A DNA stretch of 64,000 bases, taken from contig BCKT01000014.1 of NCBI GenBank assembly GCA_003116875.1, forward strand, positions 752,149 through 816,148. Reading direction: 5' to 3'. Below are positions 12,546 to 23,132 of this stretch, one piece after another. The notes below the pieces were generated by a model. That model worked only from the letters and a program-made list of their open reading frames with translations. It had not been told where the DNA came from and made no database searches. The translations under genes and the position numbers were made by a program. Source of the stretch: Takashimella koratensis. Its lineage: Eukaryota > Basidiomycota > Tremellomycetes > Trichosporonales > Tetragoniomycetaceae. Each line of letters starts with the position of its first letter. Position 1 is the first letter of the stretch.

Positions 12546-13522
12546 TCATCTAACCCCTTCGTCGATCGGTGTAACCATCGCGTCGTTACCTATCCCATCC
12601 ACATGTACCGAGCACTTGATACTTGGTGCCAAAGTCGGCGCGCCTCCTGATCTCGGTGCAGTTGTTGAATCTCTTATCATCGGAAACGGTTCCTCTCCCA
12701 ACGACAACGCAAGACCAGTCGCTACCGACCCTGACCCGGATTTTTCCCCCAACGACTCTCGACTGACCCCTGCTCTGTCCTTGTCAAACGATTCGCGGCT
12801 GCTAGCGAGGCTGAGGCTACTCCGGCTACTTCCGTAGAGCTCTTGTCGGTTGCTCTCGCCAAGCACCGTGGGCCCTTGTCGCCGCCGCAGCTGGGGATCA
12901 TGTGAACCCGAGTCCAAACTACGGGCGGAAAGGTGGGTCGAGGTCTGGGTCTGGGTCTGAGAGTCAAGAGAAGGCTGGGACCCGAGATCGTCTCGTGAGT
13001 CGTCGAGGTCAGCGAGAGTGGAGGAGATCGGACTATCATCGTCGGCGAGATCGCTCTCGTCGCATGATGGAGGGGCAGTGGAGACGAGTGGTTGGGTCGA
13101 GGAGAGTGGGGAACGGGGAACACGGAGTCGGGACATGGAGAGATGCAGCGTACGGGCGATGGCTACGGTGTGTCAGGGTTGTTCAGGCGGTGTGAAGAGA
13201 GGTGAGACCGAGGAGGCCGGTGGGAAGAGAGAGAGAGAGGAAGTGAGAAGCCCAGACGTTGAGGGAAGGAACGGATAGAGAGCAAGGGATTGCAAAAGTC
13301 ATTCTCGTTGGACTCACCGTATGCAATAATGTCGAGCGCGAGACATAGGGCAAATGGCGCAGCGACGAGCACCGCAGCGAGCCGGCAGAAGAAAGGCATC
13401 TACGGTGGATTAGCTCAAGGTGTTGAAGATCCGTAATCGCAAGTATCTTCTAGAGGAGGCTAAAGACTTACGTAGCCAAATAAGCCGGGAAGGATCGGGT
13501 TGAGGTCTGTCCACAGCGCCAT
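12546..13522 (-). CDS. Uncharacterised protein with a short membrane anchor and disordered Ser-rich tail
   Basis: Three exons give 249 residues with consistent phase: 13522-13472 (MALWTDLNPILPGLFGY), 13399-13318 (MPFFCRLAAVLVAAPFALCL and onward) and 13162-12546. The first about 55 residues contain one strong hydrophobic helix plus a second weaker one (TRTLHLS-like end), so it is probably an N-terminally anchored membrane protein. The rest is Ser/Asp/Thr-rich with repeated SLDS/SRES motifs and no fold I recognise; it looks intrinsically disordered and phosphorylatable. Stop TGA at 12548-12546. No family recognised. Introns of 72 and 155 nt are unambiguous GT-AG pairs. Confidence 0.6.
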
Positions 13523-14689
13523 GGTGGATGAGAGACAGCGTGAAGGTGATGGAGAGGCGAGGAGGAGGTTGAGTGTGGTGTCAGAGGGCGAGTGAGTGCA
13601 ATGGGGAGGTAAGGAGGGGTAGGGCGGCTGTTGGAGAGCTGAACAGGCGCAGCCTCGGGCGGGGCGGTACAGTGCTCAGGCAGAGTGGATGCAGAGACGG
13701 ATTCGAAAGCGAAAGTGTGATCTGCTGTGTGGGCGTAGGCTCACTCGGCGGAGCGAGACGGCATGTCACTTAATCCAGTGCGGGGTAAGGAATGGGGAAC
13801 GTGTGAAAGCGAATCGGTGGTCGCGCGCGTGCGTCGCTAGCGTCTAGTGGAACCTCGGGACTACGTTATGGCAACACCTTATGCTTTCGGCGATACGAGT
13901 AGCGAGCGAGGACGCCGAGATGGAGACCAGGTAGGGGTTAGGTAAGTCCGCGTTCCGTACGTTCCGTGACTCGCACCGTTCCGTTCCGTCGTTATCGCCC
14001 ACCGGTGCCTTAGTGGCCAGTGGAGCAAGTAAGACCTGGGCTCGCTCTGCGTCTGATGCGGTGGGAGTGGTCGGATCGGCGCGCAGGTAGGTGGAAGGTA
14101 GGAGGTGGGAGGTGGGAGGTGGGAGGTGGGTGAGTGTGGGTTGGGAGCGGAAGTGGGAGCCGATATGTATGCCGCAATGACGGCAGGCAGGAAAGTGGGC
14201 GGGGTTTGAATCGATGAAAGGAGCGGCTGCGGTGTAGGCAGGGGTGGGAGTAGGGAGTGCGGGGTAGGGGGTAGGGGGTAGGGGTAAGTGGTTGGAGGCG
14301 ATGGGCTAGAAAGGAGACGACGGGCTGAAGTGGTAGTGTTCTGGTGTTGACGTTGCGGTCAGAAGTGGTAAGGTATGAGGTGAGATGAGTGATGAGTGAG
14401 AGGTAGATGGTCGATGTCGATAGCTGAGGAGTGAATGGTGAATTGTACCTAGGCCATTCACTCATTCACACACACACACACACCGGGGATACGGGGTACC
14501 GCGGTCGCACTCACGGAACGCAGTCAACGCTATCAGTTCCCTGCACATCACGTGATCTGCCCACGATGAATTGAAAAAATCTTGCTGCCTTGCCCTGCCC
14601 TGCGTGTCTGACGGTCTGTTCTGGCCATTCGTCACTCGTCGTCACCACCACCCACCCCATCACCACCACCACCACCCCTACATCTCAGC
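13523..14689. promoter_or_regulatory. Long divergent intergenic region upstream of MTD1
   Basis: About 1.17 kb between divergent starts. It holds a minisatellite of a GGGAGGT-type unit (14092-14131), a second G-rich repeat (14268-14290), a CA microsatellite (14467-14483) and repeated CGTTCCGT elements (13948-13995). A minus-strand reading frame at 14465-14010 reflects these repeats and is not a convincing gene. Confidence 0.5.
14092..14131. repeat. GGGAGGT minisatellite
   Basis: At least five near-perfect tandem copies of a 7-bp unit in the MTD1 upstream region; G-rich on the plus strand. Confidence 0.8.
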
Positions 14690-15707
14690 ATGTCCGAACC
14701 CACAGACCCTTCGTCCCAGGGGATCCTCGTTACCGCCAAAGAGGTCCATGTCCCCTTCAAGACCGAGCTCTTGGCGTCCATGAACCAGGACCGTTGGTCT
14801 GCTCGCGCGCCGCATTTGGTTGGGATCTTGGCGACGAACAAAGAGGACGCGAGGAGTTATGCCGAGGTATGTCTCCCTAGCCCCTTGAGCGAAAAGGCGG
14901 AGGTGAATTCAGATGGAGTAGGATATGAAACAGAGCGGAAGAGCAGATGGACTGCGACTAGATGACCACATGGAGAGACGCGTGGACCAAGGCGGGGAAG
15001 AACAATTTTCCAAGCCTAAACCTACACCCCGACCTAAACCTACACAACCTCTCGCTGACTTTGAGACACAGTTCACGCGCAAAGCATGCGAACAGATTGG
15101 AATCAACTACGAGCTTCGACTCGTTGGTGATGCTCGTGAAGGGCTGGACGGCGCTGGGGTTGGAATTGGAGTTGAGGAGGCGATCCTGGAGGTGAGCTAG
15201 TGGTCACCGGGACGTGACAGGGTAGTCTAGCGTTGTGGTTTAGGATAGGCAAGGGAGTGAGGTAGCTAATGATTCTCGATTAGGCCAACGACGACAACGA
15301 CGTCGATGGGATCATGGTTAGTCCAGCTCGTTTGTGTGTAGTACGAAAGCTAACAGTGTCCAGGTCTACTACCCAATCTACGGTGATCGTCAGGTACGTT
15401 ACCCTCCGACCGAGATAGAGGCTTGGTATCTTCGTCTTTTTAACACATATTTGAGAGACGAGCCTAAAGATTTTCGCGTCTCACAGTGCCTCGGCTCGCT
15501 TACACCTTTTTGATAATCCCGCTGACTCGAGTAGGATCAGTACCTCCAATCTGTTGTTTCTGCCGTCAAGGACGTCGAGGGGTTGAACCACCAGTTCCTT
15601 TTCAACCTGTACCACAAGTGAGTCTGAGTTTGTTCTTCCCCATTCTTACTCAATCCACCTGTTTCCCTGCCTACTTATTCCTCTCTCTCTCTCTCTCTCT
15701 CTCCCCG

Positions 15708-15760
<53 letters not shown>

Positions 15761-16972
15761 AATACAGTACGACCCGCTAACCCCTCCCCCCCCGCTAGCG
15801 TCCGCTTCATCTCCCCTCTGACTCTGCGTCCGTTGCCCGCATCCCACCTCCCACTTCCTCTTGACTCGGGCAAACCCGGCCGGTCCGTGATCGACGATCA
15901 GCCCCCACCTGGAACATGCAAGAGTATCCTCCCGTGCACCCCGTTGGCAATCGTCAAGGTTCTTGAACATGTAGGCGTGTATAACCGGCTCTTGGCTTAT
16001 GGAGATCGCGCGAGGGGGTGAGTCACTCAGGTCGCGGGAGTGACCCCGACCGAAGATTGGTCTTGAGTTGGACGCTAACGAAGTGTAGGAAAGTCATCAC
16101 TGTGATCAACCGGTAAGTCAGGGCGAGGATAGGGACAATTAGGCCTTGGAGACTCTTCTTGTTGGAGAAAGCGACGCGTGCTGACTTGACCAGATCCGAA
16201 GTTGTCGGTCGCCCACTTGCTGCATTGCTCGCCAACGACGGCGCCCGGGTATTCTCAGTCGACATTGACTGTGAGTTTGGGCCGAGCTGGTCTCGCCTGT
16301 CTTGGGCATCCTCTACCACCTCCATGCCCCTCTCACCCATATCCCCTCGGATTCCTCCTATCACCGACGCAGAGCTGACCTCCAACCCCAGCTATCGTCG
16401 AGTTCTGCAAACGCCCATCTACCGCTGGTCCTTCCAAATTCAACCAACACCACGTCACCTCGCCCGTCACTCTAACTCTCCCTGAAGTCCTCGCGCTTTC
16501 CGACGTCGTCATCTCGGCTGTCCCGAGTAAAGCGTACAAAGTGGCGACTGCCAACTTGAAGGACGGGTGTGTCTGTGTGAATGTGGCCGGGGAGAAGAAC
16601 TTTGAGGCGGATGTGAGACAACGCGTGAGTTTTGAACTGAACGCGAGGGAGAAGAAGAGCAAGAATCGAGAGATGGAGTGAGAGGAAGAGAGAGAAAAAA
16701 AGGTTACAGAATGGGGTCAATGGATTAGACTGACGTTGCTGACACGTTTCCAGGCGTCGATCTATGTCCCAAGTGTCGGCGTGATGACGATCGCTATGCT
16801 TCAACGAAACCTGTAAGTGGTGTCTCTCTACATCATGTTTTCGCAAATCCCACCGATCCCAGTCAATCTTTGCTACCCACCACCGTGCAATCCCGTTCCT
16901 GCGGTTCACTGACACCCCTTCAGACTTCGTCTCTGCGAATACCAAGACATGGTCAAGGCGCTTGTCAAGTAA
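14690..16972 (+). CDS. MTD1: Methylenetetrahydrofolate dehydrogenase (NAD+), cytosolic, MTD1-type
   Basis: Oxidises 5,10-methylene-THF to 5,10-methenyl-THF with NAD+ in one-carbon metabolism. Starts MSEPTDPSSQGILVTAKEV. Further exons carry FTRKACEQIGINYELRLVG, DGIMVYYPIYGDRQ, DQYLQSVVSAVKDVEGLNH, SILPCTPLAIVKVLE (the PCTPxxxxxxL signature of the folate dehydrogenase family) and INRSEVVGRPLAALLANDGA, the Rossmann NAD-binding loop. The C-terminus reads SVGVMTIAMLQRNLLRLCEYQ and ends VK, TAA at 16970-16972. The exon pair NLYHN-VRFIS is restored by removing intron 15618-15797, which holds a (CT)n run and 52 consecutive C. The fungal monofunctional NAD+ form lacks cyclohydrolase and synthetase domains; length fits. 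Confidence 0.92.
15680..15759 (+). repeat. Intronic (CT)n plus poly-C tract (52 C)
   Basis: CT repeat 15680-15702 followed by C-rich sequence and an unbroken C run at 15708-15759, inside an MTD1 intron. The presumed branch site (gctaac, about 15775-15780) and CTAG acceptor follow it. The run length may be inaccurate in the assembly. Confidence 0.9.
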
Positions 16973-17357
16973 AGTCACCCTTGTCTCCTATTGACCACCA
17001 TTCGCGGCTGGTCAGTCAAAATTTCTGTCTTAAAACTATCATGTAGATGGCAGATCCTTGGTTGCCTATGTATAACAGTCCTGCATCTGCATCTGCAACG
17101 TCCAATCTCGCGGAAGTGGTGATTAGGTTCAACTGATACTGAGGGGAGGAGGGGATGAACCCAACTGGTACATCTACAAACTTGCCTACAAAGAACGTGG
17201 CACCTCTCGCCCTTTACTCTTCTTTTCCGGTTCATAACAGATCTGTCCACCTTGTCCATCCTTAGCTCGATCTGCATTCGGCAGCCAGCGGAGTTACCAC
17301 CGACCTTTGCACGGCCTGCCTTCGGCAGACTTTCAGCAGACCTTTGGAAAACCTCGA
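16973..17357. other. Intergenic, convergent MTD1 / MDM35
   Basis: 385 bp between convergent stop codons. Only 3' UTR-like sequence seen; a 139-codon open frame on the minus strand (17394-16975) overlaps the MDM35 last exon in another frame and is a shadow. Confidence 0.5.
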
Positions 17358-18372
17358 CTATGATCCATCCGTCTCCACGCCCGTCGGATCCCACGCCGTC
17401 CCTTCCAACCCTTCCATCGAATGAAGCGGGTGATCGTCTCGCGCCTGTTGTAACAGTGTCGACAAGTTTTCGTTCTTCGCAATTGCCGTCTGTATCGTAC
17501 AGTTTGTTGTGTCATTATAATGGACCGTGATGAGTGAGGTAGAAACGGACCGTCAGCAAGTTTCGACGACGCTGAACCTTTTACAGCCAGGTCGAGGCGC
17601 AGCACACCCCCCTTACCCCCCTTCTTGACCCCTTGTCATCCCGACTTGACCCTACTAACCTTGAGACAAGCCTGATATCCCTTCCACGCTGCTCCGCACA
17701 ACCTTTCATATTCCTCCGCCTTGACCTGGGCCCTCGTCTTGCCCTTGGTATCGATAGGCGGCAGCGCGGCTGCCCCTGCCCCAAACCCGGCGCCTGTACC
17801 TGACCCAACTGCATTAGCTCCTGCACCTGCTCCTACGTCTGGTCGAGCTGCGGTCGGGCCTGTTCCCGTGGTCGAAGGTTGGGCGTCGCGCCGCCGGAAG
17901 GCTGCAGACCAGTTGGTTATGATCCGGCTAGGCGCAGGGACAGCCGCCGTAGCGCTAGATGTTGACGTAGGGGTAGAAGTGGAAGTCGAAGTGGAAGGGG
18001 CGGAAGAGGGTGCAGAGGTAGAGATGACGGGAGACGTTGAAGAGCCCACAGCAGCCGCAGCCGCAGCAGCTTGAGTCCGCTCAACCGTCCGAATAGAAGA
18101 CGAAGGTCTCTGAGCCATAGGTGTCCCATCTAACGCGGGCTGGAGATACCCTTCGAACCAGAGATTGAAGCACGAGTCGTATTCTCGTTTAAGAGGGGTG
18201 CATTGTTCGTCTAGAGACCTGTGTAGGGGTTAGATGGGTTATGGGTTATGGGTTGATCGCAGGTGACAAGTGTGGGCAGGTAGGAGGGAGAGGGAAGGTT
18301 TGGGAAGGGGAGTAGGAAGAGTGAAGAGGTGGAGAGTGGCAAGGCAAGGAAGTGAAGGTAAGCTCACTGCAT
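17358..18372 (-). CDS. MDM35: Mdm35/TRIAP1-type twin CX9C protein with large internal insertion
   Basis: Mitochondrial intermembrane-space chaperone that binds Ups/PRELI phospholipid-transfer proteins. Three coding exons: 18372-18368 (only ATGCA), 18218-17660 and 17489-17358, in phase, 231 residues, stop TAG 17360-17358. The first helix is MQSLDEQCTPLKREYDSCFN (CX9C) followed by LWFEGYL; the second is YERLCGAAWKGYQACLK (CX9C), then TAIAKNENLSTLLQQAREDHP, matching the family's C-terminal helix (xxLLxxAREDxP). Family members are usually about 80-90 residues. Here about 145 residues separate Cys-2 and Cys-3 instead of roughly 20, made of poly-Ala, Ser/Thr/Pro and Gly/Ala repeats. No convincing GT-AG intron removes this block, though an unseen one cannot be excluded. 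Confidence 0.82.
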
Positions 18373-18792
18373 GGTTGCAAGTAGACAGGGATGGTAGTCG
18401 GTTTCAGAGTATGCTTCAATGTGGGCTGGGCAGGGATGTTGGCGTGGCGTGAGATGATGAATAGGGGCAGCGGGCAGCGGGTAGAGGGCGACGAGGTTGG
18501 AGCTGGATGTGTGTGGAGAGGTGGAGAGAGAGAGAGAGAGGTGCGATGGATGGAGGCAAAGACAGAGGCAGCCGAGAGAGATCGTGGTCATCTTCAAAGT
18601 GGCGTGACACGTAGCAATCCAACCTTCTCCTCGTCCACGGCGGTTAGTAATTACCTCTACCCTCTCAGCCATCCAGTCGTCTGCTCATGAGCATTGCTCA
18701 TTGCTCAATACTCAATACTCAATGACCAATGCCCAATGCCCAATGCCATGCTATGCCCATGCTATGCGAGTGGGGAACCTATGCTTATCCTA
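18373..18792. other. Intergenic PPR 3' end / MDM35 promoter with degenerate repeat
   Basis: About 420 bp. At 18686-18760 short units of the type CTCAATA / CCCAATG are repeated in a degenerate tandem array; a GA-rich run is at 18525-18541. No gene supported. Confidence 0.5.
18686..18760. repeat. Degenerate short tandem repeat (CAATxCC / CTCAATA units)
   Basis: Consecutive 7-8 bp units drifting from TTGCTCA to CTCAATA to CCCAATG; looks like a decayed minisatellite. Confidence 0.6.
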
Positions 18793-20685
18793 CTACTCCT
18801 TCCCCTTATCCGCTTGTACCCTCGTTGACCCCGTCTCGATCCACTGCCTCCTCCTCTTCCCATTACCCGCATCAAACGCTTTCCTCCTCCCTGCTGCTAC
18901 CTCTCCTGTCGTCTGCGCACCAAACGCTCCTAACCCAGTCTCTTTCCCTCTCTCATCCCTCCCTACTCTTCTCCTCCCTTCTCCCCTACCTTCCATCCAA
19001 TTTCGATCCACATCGTACCCTACCTCCCTCATCTCCTCGACCACCAACTTCAGTCTCGGGTCCCTTGCCGCCGTGCATTTCCGTGCGAGCGCAGAATACG
19101 TAACGAGGGAAGGGACGTAGCCCTCTCCCTTGAGTTTCTCGAGGTAATAGAATGCGTCCTCGTAGTCGTGTTCCGGAGTGAGACAGAGCGCGACCATACG
19201 CTCATAGGTCGTTTCAGTAGGTGAGATGCCGGCCGCCGCCATCTCGGATAAGACGGTATCTCCTAGTGGTCGGTGTTGCGCTGCCACACACGCCGAAAGG
19301 ACGAGGTTGAAGGTATCGGCGTTGGGAGTGACGCCGAGTTGAGCTGCGGCAGCTTGAGTCGCACGCGCACGCTGAAGGTCACCCAAGTTGGCGCTCGCCG
19401 CGATCACCGCGTTAAGCGCCGCGACGTCCACTGGTCGGCCCGAGGTATGCATATCCTCGAGTGTGTAGAACGCCTGGTCAATCACGTCCACGGTAGACAG
19501 GACAGAAACGATCGGCTGGGCAGTGACCATGGTAGGTACGATACCTGACTCTCGAATGGTCCCGAGGACTTCGATCGCCGAGGGGACTTGACCAGCGTTG
19601 CAGAATGCCTCGAGGAGAGGGGCGAGGTGGTGTTCTTGTGGTCGGATAGAGAGGACACCCAGGGCTTCGAGCGCTTGGCTCGCGAGGATGGTTCGGCCCC
19701 ATCGACCTGCGACAGAGAGAACAGCGAGGATCACCCCTTCATCGGGTGTGTAGAGGTCCTTCCCGACCGTGTTTGCCCAAGCGGTCTCCACCCCGCTCAA
19801 CTGTGTTCATGGGCAGTCAGCAAGCGCTACACCCAAGCCTTGGTACCACTTACAAACTGGTTATCCGCGCTCGAAGTCAAGATATGCACCCAAGCACCTA
19901 CATCCACCTTCGGTGCATTGGGGAACACATCCTCGTATTCATGTATTAACTCCAACGCGAGTCTCGGCGCTCCCCACTCGCAGCAGAGCTTGACCCCGCG
20001 CGCCATGAGGTTCCTCGTCGGCGCCATATCTCGCTGGAACATCTCGTGGAGGACGACGACGAGCTGTTCCATGTTGTCCTCGGTGACTGCGTTGCTGGCG
20101 AGTCGGTTGTACGCCGAGAGCGTGAGACCGTCGTCGGTTCTGTATGCGAGAAGCAAAGACGGAAGGATACTCGGGTTGGCGGACGTGAACTGGGGTTAGC
20201 TAGCTCGAGTTGGGACTTACTCTAAGCATCAAATCGGCCGCTGCCGGTCCTAGCTCGACCTTGCCTCTCCGTGCGTCCTCTAACGCCGCGAGGGCAATCT
20301 CAAACCCGACCTCGTGGCCTTCCGTTGGACCCCGCCTGCGCTGCGCGGTATGATCCCCGGCGGCACGAATGAGCTCGATATATGCCTGTGCATTGGGCTT
20401 CTTGTCCCCCGCGCGCAAGGTCGCAAACGTCTCGAGCAAGGTCGCGAGATCGTCGGTCGGTAATTGGCGCGGAGTCGGTGTACGCGGGTTGGAAGTGTTG
20501 GAGTTGGGATTACGACGAGTTTCTCCACTTCGACGGCTAGAGGAAGGGAGAGGGAGACGGGTCTGGGCAAGTGTTGAAGGGGTGGTATGCAGCCGACGAG
20601 CGGAGAGGGAGGAACGGGGAAGAGGAGAGAGGAAAGCACTAGACGCGGAGTCAAGAGCGGCGAGCGCTCGCCTAGAGGTCGACAT
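18793..20685 (-). CDS. Pentatricopeptide-repeat (PPR) protein, probably mitochondrial
   Basis: Three exons in phase: 20685-20221, 20189-19854 and 19800-18793, 606 codons including stop. The N-terminus (MSTSRRALAALDSASSAF, SARRLHTTPS) is Arg/Ser-rich without acidic residues, like a mitochondrial presequence. Helical-repeat PPR segments follow, for example VDVAALNAVIAASANLGDL, NADTFNLVLSACVAAQHRP, TETTYERMVALCLTP and SLVTYSALARKC, each about 35 residues apart as in PPR arrays. The C-terminus is basic. PPR proteins bind organellar RNA and act in processing, stability or translation; the specific target is not deducible. Stop TAG 18795-18793. Confidence 0.78.
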
Positions 20686-20967
20686 GGCGAGGTTGTGGAG
20701 ATGGTCAAGGGGACGAAAAGGTCAAGTGGAGGGAAGGAAGCGAGAAGACGGAAATTGAGGGAAAATTTCGGTGAGCCCGTAAGTGAGTGAGCAATTAGGA
20801 GCCAATCGGAGAGCATTACAAGCTGATTAGGAACCAGCAAGGGAGTCATTAGAGATAGAAAAGTCGAATTTCAAATTCAAGGCACAAGGAAATGGTCGAT
20901 GACAACGACACGACAACAGACGAAACCTCTTGTTGATTCTCCTTCCCTCCTCAACCCATCATCAGTC

Positions 20968-22486
20968 ATGTCTCGGCAACAACCTCAGCAGCAGCACTCG
21001 TACACCCCCGAAGAGCATGCCGCGGCGGTGAGTCGTCTCTATTCCATCTCGATCTCTTGCACTTTGCTCAAGATTGGGTGTTCTATTCCTCCCTTGTCTG
21101 GCTGAACGATCGCTGATATCTTGCCACCCAGTGGACAGCGGTAAGCTTCACCTCCTCTATTGCGCATCTACCTCCCTCTTTGTTCACCTTCCCCACACCT
21201 GTCCCTCTTTGTTCACCCTTCCCCACACCTGCCCCTCTTCAAATTTCCCCCCCCCCCCCCCCTTCTTCCCGCTGACCTACTCCAGTACTACAGGCAACAG
21301 GGGTATGACGAGTCTCAGATTGCCGCGATGACCTCTTCCTACGCTTCTGGATCTTACGACTCCTCGGCGTACGCGGGTTCCTCTGGCGCTGCTTACGTCG
21401 ACCCGTATGCGTCCACGACGGTAGCAGCGGGTGCGGGAGCGGGGCCTGGGGTGGCTGGGATGCCGGTACTTGGACAGATGGAGCAACAGGAACCGAAGAG
21501 TGGCAAGGCAAAGCAACCAACGGGGAAGAGAGCGACAGTGGTTAGGGAAGGGAATGGGAGAGTTTGGGAGGATCCGACGTTGTTGGAATGGGACCCTAGT
21601 GAGTGGACACGATACGAGCACAGCTGCGGCGGGGTGAGGAAAGGGGAATCGGGGCTGGGGGAGGGTGAGGGGGAAGGCGAGATGCGTTGGGCCGAGAAAG
21701 GAAGAGAGAAGTGACGAGACGGCGGTCACCAATGCTAGAACCGATGCTGACGGTCGTAGAATGGTACCGCCTGTTCGTTGGAGACGTCTCCAACGACGTC
21801 AGCGAGCGAGTCCTTGACCAGGCGTTCAAAAAGTACCCGACCTACTGTAAATGCAAAGTCGTCCGGGACCGACTGAGTCTCAAGGTGAGCCAAGGCGGCA
21901 AGAGATTGCCTTGACGCCCTCTGCACACATAGATAAGGTTTCGGAGGCTAGAGGAGCTGGAGACTGTTCTGTGGACTATGCCCCGTTAGTCTCGGGATGG
22001 TGGACTGACGATTACAGGCTAAATACGCGTTTATCGCGTTTAAAGACCCCGAAGACTTTTTGCGCGCATGGAAAGAGATGGACGGTGAGTTAAGAGATCG
22101 CTGACTTCCTTGGTGCTCTGATGTTCTGGCGGTTGTGGTTTGGGCCATCTGGTCCTTCTCTTCACCCATGGAACATGATCAAACGCTGATGGGTTTAGGC
22201 AAATACGTCGGGAACCGACCGATTCGGTTGAGTAAAGTCCGCGAGGACAAGTATGGTGGGATTGATACGGTTCAAGTTAGCTCTCGCAAGGTGAGTTTCT
22301 CTCTCTGGGGTTTGAGCTGTGACTGGTCCTCTGCACGCCATCCCACACCGAATTCTGACCGTCACTGCTTTGCCATTGTCTTGTGACTGCTCTCGGTTGC
22401 CCGCTGACGTGACTTAGGCGAAAGAGCTCGACAAGTTGCGTCGAAACCACGGCAAGCCTCTTGATGGGCGTCCTGCGCCGTGGTAA
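20968..22486 (+). CDS. RBM42-like RRM protein with a 9-nt microexon
   Basis: RNA-binding protein related to RBM42, a splicing/mRNP factor. Exons: 20968-21028, 21132-21140 (9 nt, Trp-Thr-Ala), 21286-21598, 21760-21884, 22018-22084, 22199-22290 and 22418-22486. The start MSRQQPQQQHSY leads into AAA-WTA-YYRQQGYDESQ, then an Ala/Gly/Ser-rich linker. The single RRM is near the C-terminus: WYRLFVGDVSNDVSERVL (RNP2), YAFIAFKDPEDFLRAWKEM (RNP1) and KYVGNRPIRLSK, the order and residues typical of RBM42. It ends GRPAPW and TAA 22484-22486. Intron 21141-21285 carries a 16-C tract just before its CTGAC branch site. Confidence 0.85.
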
Positions 22487-23132
22487 TGACAGCTATAGCC
22501 TTCATGGGTTGTAGCCGTACCGTCGTAGCATATCATAGACCATGTTGATAGACTCTGCATCATGCATGATGAGTATGATGCAGCGGGATAGGCGTGCGAG
22601 ACTCGCTGCATTCGGGAGGGGAGATGCATGCCTATTCATTCTCCGGAGATTGGTTGTTTGCCACTTGATTCTCGCAGTGAAGCGGTGGTACTTTAGTGGT
22701 GTCACTCTGCCTCTACCCTGGCCGTCTAGTCCCACACACACCCGCACCGCACCCACACACACACACACACACACTCACTCCCCCCACCCACGCACGCCTC
22801 GACTCTGTCCACGACTCACCATCCATCCTTGACAATCACAATCACCTACCCCCCTACCCCTCCCCACCTCACCCCTCCCTCCTCGGCCATACCTCCGGCC
22901 ATAGCATCTGTTCACTCTTGTCGTACCTACCAGTCCCCTACACACCACCCACCCTCGCCGCGTCACCGTCGCTGCACAATCTCTGGCCACCTGCCAGCGA
23001 GGCATCACCGCCGCTGACCTCGACCCTTGACCCCATCTCTCCCTTCCTCCCTTTCCTCCTTTCCCATTCCCCCCATTCCCCTCTCTCTCTGCTCAACCCT
23101 CACCCTCCCACCACACCACACCCACCATCACC
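22487..23132. promoter_or_regulatory. Intergenic: RBM42-like 3' end and ORMDL promoter
   Basis: About 650 bp. Imperfect CA repeats at 22733-22775 are followed by strongly pyrimidine-rich DNA up to the ORMDL start (22800-23130), as expected for a fungal promoter/5' UTR. No ORF looks coding. Confidence 0.5.

Noticed and set aside
14010..14465. 151-codon minus-strand open frame rich in Pro/Thr/His
   Set aside because: Produced by the GGGAGGT minisatellite and pyrimidine-rich promoter DNA; no recognisable domain or splice context.
15646..15970. Poly-Gly and poly-Pro reading frames over the C tract
   Set aside because: Intronic homopolymer in MTD1; the real exons on either side are recognised by folate-dehydrogenase motifs.
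16975..17394. 139-codon minus-strand frame before MDM35
   Set aside because: Overlaps the true last MDM35 exon (17489-17358) in a different frame.
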